Shown in pieces: positions 56,036-64,000 of a stretch of 64,000 nt of DNA (positions are counted from its first letter, which is position 1; the number at the start of each line of letters is the position of its first letter). The notes beneath the pieces were generated by a model. The model was not told the origin of the DNA and searched no databases. It saw nothing but the letters and a program-made list of their open reading frames with translations. The stretch is from Nematostella vectensis (lineage: Eukaryota > Cnidaria > Anthozoa > Actiniaria > Edwardsiidae): contig NC_064040.1 of the NCBI RefSeq assembly GCF_932526225.1, positions 14,422,856-14,486,855 of the forward strand, given 5' to 3'. Position numbers and translations under genes: made by a program.

Positions 56036-58898
56036 GCATTGCTTCTTACGCAGGTTAAGGTAATCATCAGGGGACTAACAATAGGTCTGAATAATTGTTT
56101 CTCAAAAAGCCATTCAATGAACTTTGTATTCGGGTAAAGCTGACCCCTTGACACTGCACGCTCGTTGGATTTGGAAGTGCTTCTCTTTGCTGAAAAAAAA
56201 ACTAGTTTATTGCAGCGCTAGAAACATTATCACTCTAGAAACCATTTCCAATGGTGAGAATTCTGTTTTGATTATACTAACAAACGAGTCGGGGTTCAAA
56301 AACAATAATGAATAATCATTGTAGTTTTCTTTGTCTTAATCTGGATTCACAGCTGTCAAATATTCCAACCTTTTTCACCCCTAACTGGTAATCTCACAAA
56401 ACAGCTAACTTTTTTGTTTGTGGAGATAACGAAAATATGGTATTCGTGCTTATAATGTTGTTTTATGAATAAGGGTATACTTTGTTTAGCGACGCACATG
56501 GTCTATTACAAGCTATGCAAATTTGTATTACTCATCAGATAGCTTTCTATCCGGTTTCTGTTTGCAGTTTTAACCATTTAAAAATGGTCTCCTACATCCC
56601 CGTCCCCCCTTAGAGTGACATTTTTAACCTGAGTATCAGGCCCTCCTATGTTTCTATCGCGCCAGCGATAAATTTTTCCTCTTCGACTTTTGAAAAATAA
56701 AATCGCCTGATACTCAGGCTATGACATTTTCTCATCCCGATACGCTCTTTCCCAAACACAAATTTAATTAAAGCCTTAGTAAATAAAGCATAAAATAATA
56801 CATCGAAAAGATCTCTATCTTGAAACGGTGTGGTTTTGGACGGACAGACGTTCTTGTATAAAGAGAAACAATACATTCTATATTGCAATCTTGTTGTGGG
56901 GGTTGATATTAATCGATCGAATAAAACGCTAGCCTCATTGTATTGAAATTCTATTATTTTCTGAAATACTAGACATCGACAATTGCAAGAGTTGCTCTTT
57001 TTTCATAGTCGCTTAATGAATATAAACCGTTGACAAACATATATATGGTCTAATGAATAATTTTATCCCTTTTCTAATATTTATTTGCTTGCAAGGCATA
57101 AAATAAAACTGTTGCCTAAAATATAAGATTAGATAGAAGAAAAATTAGAAAAAATAATCTATTGATTCTTGCTCACTCATTTAGTATTCTATGCTTGTTT
57201 TTAGCAGTGAATTGTAATTTGTGTATTGTGTATTGGCGAGGTTTTTTGGTAATAGTTCAAGCTATAAATTGTCTTCGTATGAATTCCCGCGGCTTTTAAA
57301 GCTGGTGTGGGATCATTTTCACTGCAGTTTTCTAGAGTTATAAGAGCGAATTTTGCATGAATATCCATCGATGGCAACTGGCGATGCTGTCAACAAAAAC
57401 ACGAGACGTTTGGCGTTTCCAAATATTCCCAGAAATTTGTGGCTGCCTGTGGTCAAGTCTCCTCCGATCTGGAGTGTTTATTTGCCCGAGTGGGCCCCAT
57501 TACAAATTGCCAATTATTGGCACCAGTGAAATCACAACTGTTAAAGCTGCTATGACCTCAGACTCATGTATTTGTCTGCCTAATAGTTATGTTCAAGATG
57601 CTCAAATAAACAGTTGCATGCAAAGTTACTACAGGAGTTTTGTCTTACTTACAAAAGATGTAAAACAAATGAAAGTTTGAGATTTGATGAAACTAATGGA
57701 ATCTTTAAGAAAAGTTGAGAAAAAGATTGAAAGTGCTACTGAAAAGAGCTGCTCTCAATTCATCGTAATTGAATGATCTTGCAAACAACTACAAAAATCA
57801 TGTTGTTGTTTTTGAAAATAGAAGTGGTAGTTTTTTCAACCAATTTTATTGCCTGGCTAAAACAATAAATTCATGTATTCCTAGAACAAACTTTTGATAC
57901 TCTTACAGAAGTAATGTAACTGTAGTAATGGCGATCGATCCAATTCTAATGCTAGAAAAACTGGCTCTGAATTTCCTAATTGAAGAGGAGGCATGGATTG
58001 CAATAACTGTAGCAAGGAATGTATTTTACCCTTTTCAATAAAATAGTGGGGAAGCGGGGATTGGTACAAACGTACCGCTGGTGGTCGACTCGTTTATCGT
58101 AACAAACGCATAGGGACAGCTCGCTTAAGGAGCCAAAACAATTCAAACAAAACCAGTAGAGGGAAGAAATGCGTAGTTAATTAAACTCTAACAATGCGTT
58201 ACACAATACTTTGGAGTAAAATTATCCTAGAGCCCGTGATCTCACAATCCAATTCTCCGAGCACTTCACTATCTTGAAGATACTTCTAGTTAAAAAAAAG
58301 AATAAAACAACATGCTTGAGAAAATTTTAATATGCTGATTAGGTGTACATATTGTTTTCCATTTTAAGTTTTCTTTTCTTTTATAAAGAAGAGATAAGTA
58401 AAAATGACATGAATGCGCAAAGTGCATGTAAAAGCAAAAGTCTTCGTGCGATGTAGACATTGATAATGTGATAGAATACCCAATTAAAAGAACCTTATTT
58501 ACAAGAACGTCCAGCCTGAGATCTCAAACAAGAAACATGCCGAGGCTCAGCTAGCAGAAATATATGCTTTGAAGTTATTTTGATATGTTCTTAAACTTCA
58601 TAATCAACATCTACAATCATTATTCATTTTTGTTTTTGAACGTCGACTCGTTTGTCAGTATAATTAAAACAGAACTCTCACCATTGGGAATGGTTTCTAG
58701 AGTGATCATATTTCTAGCGCTGGAATAAAAATTTTTTTACAAAGAGAACTAACTACGGCCAAATCTAACGAGCGTGCAGTGTCAAGGGGTCAGCTTTACC
58801 CGAATACATGATCACTGAATGACTTTTTGAGAAAACAATTATTCAGACCTTTTGTTAATCCCCTGAGAATTAACCTAACTTGCGTAGGAAGCAATGTG
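56036..58898. mobile_element. Element bounded by about 290-bp inverted repeats
   Basis: The left arm is 56,036-56,328 and the right arm 58,610-58,898, inverted with roughly 85-90% match by eye; both contain GGGTAAAGCTGACCCCTTGA (inverted on the right) and TCTAGAAACCATTTCCAATG or its variant. The 2.28 kb between them has no transposase; the best frame (57,357-57,680, plus) reads WRFQIFPEICGCLWSSLLRS with no known domain. It is most like a non-autonomous DNA element with long terminal inverted repeats, or an inverted duplication. Confidence 0.6.
56629..56718. repeat. Small foldback element
   Basis: It starts CCTGAGTATCAGG and ends CCTGATACTCAGG, perfect inverted 13-mers about 90 bases apart, nested in the larger inverted-repeat element. 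A MITE or stem-loop. Confidence 0.55.
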
Positions 58899-61800
58899 AT
58901 CCGGATATCTCCCCCCCTTAGGAAACGCGCCTCACGTTATAAAAAGAGTGTAATCAGATCAAAGTTCTACTTATGCAGGGCCGTAGCAGGGGTGGGGCAC
59001 TGGGGGCATGTTCCCCCCTAATATTTTCAAAAATTATACGAAAATGACTGGTAGGGGCGTGGCTGTGCCCCCAATATTTTCGTAATGTTTCTGTAGAGTG
59101 CCTCCCAATATTTTCGTAATGTTTCTGTAGTGTGCCCCCAATATTTTTGTATGTTTCTGTTTCAAATGTAAATCTTCATATTATGGCTCGCATAAGCCCC
59201 TCTTCATTCGTTTCTATGCGAGCTCCTCACCTTGCCTTCCATTAGTTTGTTTGGTTAAAAGCGGGTATTATCTTATCTCATGTGTGGAAGGTTGGTTCCA
59301 TAACATATATAAAATTCATTTGATTTCCCGAAATCTTACGGCCTTGTTTTTTTTGCCGAATATAGAACATAGAATCTGAAGACCATCGTTCATTTTCTTT
59401 TATTCAATTTTTTCAGGAGAGCGTCTTGAAAATTGCCCCATACAAGAGAACTCCAAAAATACCCTATCTTTTAGGAAGGCTTCAGGTTAAGGGTTTAGTC
59501 TTAAGATATCTGTATGGATATGGAAAATTGGCATTTAACTTATCGAAATCCGTCATCAAATTTTTAGTTAGGGATTTGTTTTCGAGAAAAAGCTATTTAT
59601 CTTAACCTAGGTAAGCCGTTTTGAGCACTTTTCTTAGTATTTTTTTTTTAATTCGCGCTCTGCCGCACGCCGACGCGCCGACAATTGAATAAGCATACAT
59701 TTACATATCACCTATGTCCACCGATTCTGCCCCATGATGCGCCTATATTCTGTCCAGTGTACTGTTATCAGACAGACAAATAATTTAGTCTTTATCTTAG
59801 TTAAATGTAGCGGTTTGACCCCCCGATCGACCCATTCCTTCCCAGTCATTCTCTTACACTCGCTAAAAAGTGCTCAAGAAGGAAACATCAGATTTGTCTT
59901 CAGAAAGCCTTGTTAGGGGCCCAAACATCAAAATCCTAGGGTAACAAAGCTGGAGTTTTTGAAAATTATAATTCCACTTCATTTCAAAGCACGAAAACAA
60001 AGATTAAATGAGACAAAAAGACAGTTATTGGAATGCATGTCTGACAATTGTCTCGCTAGAGAGATATGATCTTTTCGGCAATATTGCTGCAAATAGGGAA
60101 ATAAGGCATAATTACTTTTTTCCCATAGGAATCGTCATTTGTTATGAGTAAAAGACAAACACTCTATGATCGGTCTATATTTTTAAAATAACCCCACCCT
60201 TTGATTTGTATTTTGCCACTTGACATGGATTTGGCCAATAAACGTGCGCATTCAGTTAGAATAAACACTCACTATTTTAAAATGGTGTGTAAATTCAGTA
60301 TCAAAGTATACACCTATTTCAGAAAAGGTTGTCAGTGCAAATGGCGATTGGCAAATGGCAGTTCTACGATCGAAAGTAACCATGCGTCTCGAAGAATGTG
60401 GATGAATCAAAACAATTATCCATTAAAGGTTACATATGCTTGGCTCTTACATTGCTGGACTTTATTTAACACCTTGAATTTTACTAATAACTAGTACACA
60501 TAACCCTTTACCATTTGTCATTCGCCATTTGCACTGACATCCCTTTGTGAAATAGGTGTATGTGTATGTTTTTGTGAATATAGCTTGACGTATAATAAGT
60601 ACACATGTGTGAATAGTGTGTATATATAGTGGGTAAATTATAACTTGATAGAACTTTGTAGAAAATACACGCAAACAACTGTTTCATCCCTATAAGCCTT
60701 TTTTGTAAAATAAGTATATACATATAACGTATATATTTGGTAATTAGTCCTAGCCTGAGGCTGCTAGAAGTGTTAACAAGTTTACACGGCTGAAAAAAAA
60801 AAGTATTAGCAATAAACAAACAAGTATCTGATACTTAGGGTTACCTCATCGCATCCATACGAATATTTTGCCATTATCTTGAGCTTGGAACAGAAGCGTG
60901 TATGTTTTTCCCTGGAACCAAAAATACATCGTGTGACACAGACAGGCTCCTTATCTCATGCTTGTATTGCGCGCAGTCGTAGCGCGGTTATTCCAAAGTA
61001 CTTGGCCCTCCATTAGAACCACGCTAGCGCCCAATTGCCAGCGGGGATCGGCAAATAATGTGCCCAGGTCAAGCAAATTGTCTCTAATTAACAACTAATG
61101 GATTTTAAGAGCAACATTATACTTTTTAGTAGACTGTTTTCCCCCTTATTGATATGAGCTTATATTGTCAATAAGTTATTCATTATCGACAGGTTGTTTC
61201 GTATCTACAATTTGGGCGAGTGGTATTTCGAGAAAATTCCCGAGTGATAAAATACGTATAAGCAAAAAGCAGTCGCTGACCCAAACGGCCCCGTACTGCG
61301 GGCGATTTTTAAAAACTTGTACTTTTTTACTATTTTGAGCTCAAAATTCAGGGTGGGAATTATATACGCGGGTTAAATACGGTAAGCAAAAAGCCGTCGC
61401 TGGCCTAATCGGCCTAGTACTGCGGGCTCACAGAACCGAGCTGGAGGTAGAACCTAGCATTCAAAACTCCATATTTTATTTTTACAAGGTTTCTTATTTT
61501 AGTCTATTATTCATACTTTCCTATTTAACTGTTTTATATCTATATATCAATATTTATAGACTTTAGTCACTGCGTGAAACGAGAGCCCTCAAGCCTGCGC
61601 AGCCGTCCTTAGAGGGGGGTCCCCATAGGCAACAAATCGGATTGATTTTTTTTTAAACAGCACCATTGTCTTTGCGAGCGATTTGATTTGAGGACTCTAT
61701 ATGCATAAACTAGTCACTATCGTAGGATGGGGGGGGGGGGGGGGGGGGAGATAGGGGTGCTCCACTCCACTGGTAATGCTAGTGTATATATGTAAAAAAG

Positions 61801-62640
61801 TTTTTTTTTTTTTGCTTAGACAAGAGTTATCTAAATTTCTTTAGTATATAAAACTCGAGAAACGAGAAACAGGCGATTTGATTGGTTGAGAAACTCGGGA
61901 TAAAATGCAATATACATCTCCTAGGAGGTGGATATTTTCTTGTGCAAAATGGCGGGTGTAACAACCGATTTTCAAGTGTTTCCGAAAATAAAATTGCTCT
62001 AAAGCTCGTTTTATATACTAAAACATTTATACCATTTCCATTTCGGAGGATAGTGGTCTTAAAAATATCTACCTTATTAGCTTATTAGAGCTTTCAAGAT
62101 TTTCATATAAAAAAGGGAATAAGAAAATCCACCTATTATCTTTGTTCTACAAAGGAGTTCTTTTGTCTCTATTATTCTCGTTATTTGTGTCGAGGTGCGG
62201 ATATTGTTCATTAGCCCAATCAAATTGCAGCTTGTAAAAAGCTGCGTACTGACCCCTTGCAAACCAGTCACATCAAATCACAGACGTCACGTCACACATC
62301 ACACATTCATATCGCATAATAATGGCTTGTAATCAGTAGCATATTTGAGCATAGCGGCTATGTAAACTTGATTTTAATAAATCAAAATATAAAAGCAGCC
62401 TGGCTTCATTGGCCTTAAGTGCCTTTTTATACAAACACCACAAAATGCATTCGCTGGGTATGTAATAATTGAAGAATTTTTTAGTTGTTTACAAAATATT
62501 CCACATATAGGCACGAGTCTCGTGAATAGGGAACGGGCGATTCTATTGGACAGTTGCTCTCACGGATTAACGGAGCGAATCATTAGGGAATGGAGTCGTG
62601 AGTGTTGAGTGTTTTTTCGAGTTGGATAGTGGGAAAGCGA
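58899..62640. other. Long non-coding stretch
   Basis: Recognisable pieces: a dispersed repeat at 58,979-59,160 (GGGCCGTAGCAGGGG, three copies of AATATTTTCGTAATGTTTC or a variant); an inverted pair at 60,307-60,362 and 60,507-60,562 (TGTCAGTGCAAATGGCGA in the first orientation); a pair of similar segments at about 61,260 and 61,384 (GCAAAAAGCAGTCGCTG); and a G-run of about 20 at 61,729-61,748. No gene seen. Confidence 0.45.
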
Positions 62641-62647
62641 AAAGTTA

Positions 62648-62720
62648 ATGAAAACCTGCAGAATTACACCACGATGTCTCAGGCTAAGGATCTTGGTCTT
62701 GGCCATGCTGGTGTTTGAAG
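62648..62720 (+). CDS. Ly6/uPAR three-finger protein, exon 1 (signal peptide)
   Basis: ATG 62,648 starts MKTCRITPRCLRLRILVLAM, then LVFEG across the splice. The hydrophobic core LRILVLAMLVF is a signal peptide. The donor is GAAG|GTATTT, leaving phase 1. The alternative ATG at 62,674 gives a stop after 14 codons and is rejected. The exon is joined to 63,719 onward, where the phase and the mature N-terminus of a Ly6 domain fit. Confidence 0.7.
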
Positions 62721-63718
62721 GTATTTATTTATTGTGTTAATGTCGTGAAGGGAACATTTTATATGTTTACATTGCATGCATAGATACAAAAGCGCGACCT
62801 TTAGAGGGCATCATTAAGAAAATCACGGCATCTTTACTAAAGGAACTTGTAAGAAAAATGATCTTGGCGTTGAATTAAGTAGATTTTTTAAAGAATTCCA
62901 ATCAAAGTCCTGTTTCACGAATATGTGAAATGACCTTGCAGTAAATGTATTACCCGTCAATTTTGCGTTAATATAATTGTAAAGCAAGTGTTTAAATTTA
63001 GATTGAATAAATGAGATATTTTAAACAGCAAGCGCCGGAATAGAACCGCAAATGAAGTCAGAAAACGCCTCAAAGTTTTATCAGCTGTATTCAGTATATG
63101 GCGTATGAGGAATATTAGCATAAAACAGCTTTTCGGAATATAAATCATTAGGGGTATCTTAACGCCTAAGTCAATATTAATCACATAAAAGTCGCTAAGT
63201 TATACTAAAATATTCAACAGATGATGTTCACCTGAGGTCTTGCGTTGCGACATACAGTGACTAGATATTTTTTTTTAATATTCCATTTCATTATTTGACA
63301 ATTTATTTGACAATTTGACAATGCTAAATATTTGTACCTATAAATAGAGGTTGGTAACTTTGAGCCTAATAACGTTCTAGAACCGCAACAAAACAAGCTT
63401 CATCGAGGTCATCGAAGTCTAATATTATTTTAAAAGTGTTTACACGTTTAGGCAATGCGCTTATTTGGGGTGGAGCTTATTCTAGCAATAGATCCAATCG
63501 GCTAACATCTTGTTGCCAGCCAATTCAAATCATGTGATGATTCCTTTGGGTGCTCTTGTACATTTTTTCTCACACGGCCTAGTGCAAGAGGGTATGAAGA
63601 AACAAACAAAATTATCCACCTAAAGAAATGACCACATGATTTGAATTGGGTGTCAACAAGCTGTAAACACCGTTAGCTGATATAAAAATAAATCAAATCG
63701 TAGAATTAATATTTGCAG

Positions 63719-64000
63719 GTGCTGGCATACGATGCTATGTTTGCAGTGGTACAAAGGCGTACTGTGATGCTAAAAGCTTCTACACTGAATGCTCAATAAA
63801 ATACTTCCATGACACGTGCTACAAGGAGGTCCCCTACAATAGTACAGACGACCGTGTCACCAAGCTATGTCATACTAGAGGCGATTGTTCGCGGGCCAGG
63901 CAGAGATGTTTAGAGTCCAGGAAATGCGAGGTGTTTTGTTGTTACAAAGATCTGTGCAATGGTGGCCTTGACGTCAGACCGGGATACCTGTGGAACTTTG
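63719..64000 (+). CDS. Ly6/uPAR three-finger protein, exon 2 (partial, runs off window)
   Basis: After the acceptor AATTAATATTTGCAG the frame reads GAGIRCYVCSGTKAYCDAKS, then CSIKYFHDTCYKEVPYNST, KLCHTRGDCSRARQRCLES and CEVFCCYKDLCNGGLD. The start CYVC, a ladder of about twelve cysteines, and the end CC....CN are the three-finger (Ly6/uPAR) signature. Members are secreted or GPI-anchored receptors, ligands or toxins; nothing decides which. NST is a potential N-glycosylation site. The C-terminus (anchor or end) lies outside the window. Confidence 0.75.

Noticed and set aside
55825..56154. Minus-strand frame of 109 codons
   Set aside because: Part of it is the arm of the inverted-repeat element; the corresponding frame in the other arm is broken.

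Overview
This is an intron-rich, repeat-dense animal genomic window, most likely from an anthozoan cnidarian such as a sea anemone or a relative. The call rests on a secreted PAN/apple plus fibrinogen-like gene of the type known from corals and anemones, on CR1/L2-like LINEs with PHD fingers, and on DIRS/Ngaro-like tyrosine-recombinase and Gypsy elements. No prokaryotic genes, operons or CRISPR arrays are present.

Host genes. A secreted PAN/fibrinogen-like gene occurs as three copies, all on the minus strand. Copy B (33.4-38.9 kb) is complete: signal-peptide exon, PAN exon and fibrinogen-like exon, with phases that join cleanly into about 337 residues. Copy A (1-5.1 kb) is a segmental duplicate of B whose last exon should lie just left of the window. 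Copy C (14.85-18.5 kb) is more diverged and has no fibrinogen-like exon. In all three copies the donor junction of the PAN exon has been amplified into a 47-bp minisatellite, each unit being 30 coding bases plus 17 intron bases. In copy B the stop codon lies at the edge of a second, 64-bp minisatellite. Other host-like genes are the C-terminal exon of a DEDDh exonuclease-like protein (minus, 46.45-47.6 kb) and the first two exons of a secreted Ly6/uPAR three-finger protein (plus, 62.65 kb to the end).

Mobile elements. From left to right: a tyrosine-recombinase element with 217-bp direct repeats (4.9-6.5 kb); a LINE tail (6.5-6.9 kb); a degenerate plus-strand LINE with a 2A-like peptide motif (9.4-12.6 kb); a minus-strand LINE (18.8-22.1 kb); a 5'-truncated LINE tail (23.3-23.6 kb); a Gypsy element with very short LTRs and a tRNA-derived SINE in gag (24.0-29.4 kb); a minus-strand LINE with ORF1, PHD, endonuclease and a deleted RT core (40.96-44.8 kb); a spliced but frameshifted hAT/DUF4371 transposase pseudogene (52.2-54.6 kb); and a 2.9-kb element with about 290-bp inverted ends (56.0-58.9 kb).

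Repeats and gaps. Large tandem arrays lie at 7.3-9.3 kb (64 bp), 12.7-13.2 kb (tetranucleotides), 14.85-16.2 kb (47 bp), 31.6-33.4 kb (64 bp) and 37.7-38.1 kb (ATT/TTATTG). The 47.6-52.2 kb and 58.9-62.6 kb stretches hold no gene that I can recognise. All calls come from reading sequence and translations by eye; no search was run.
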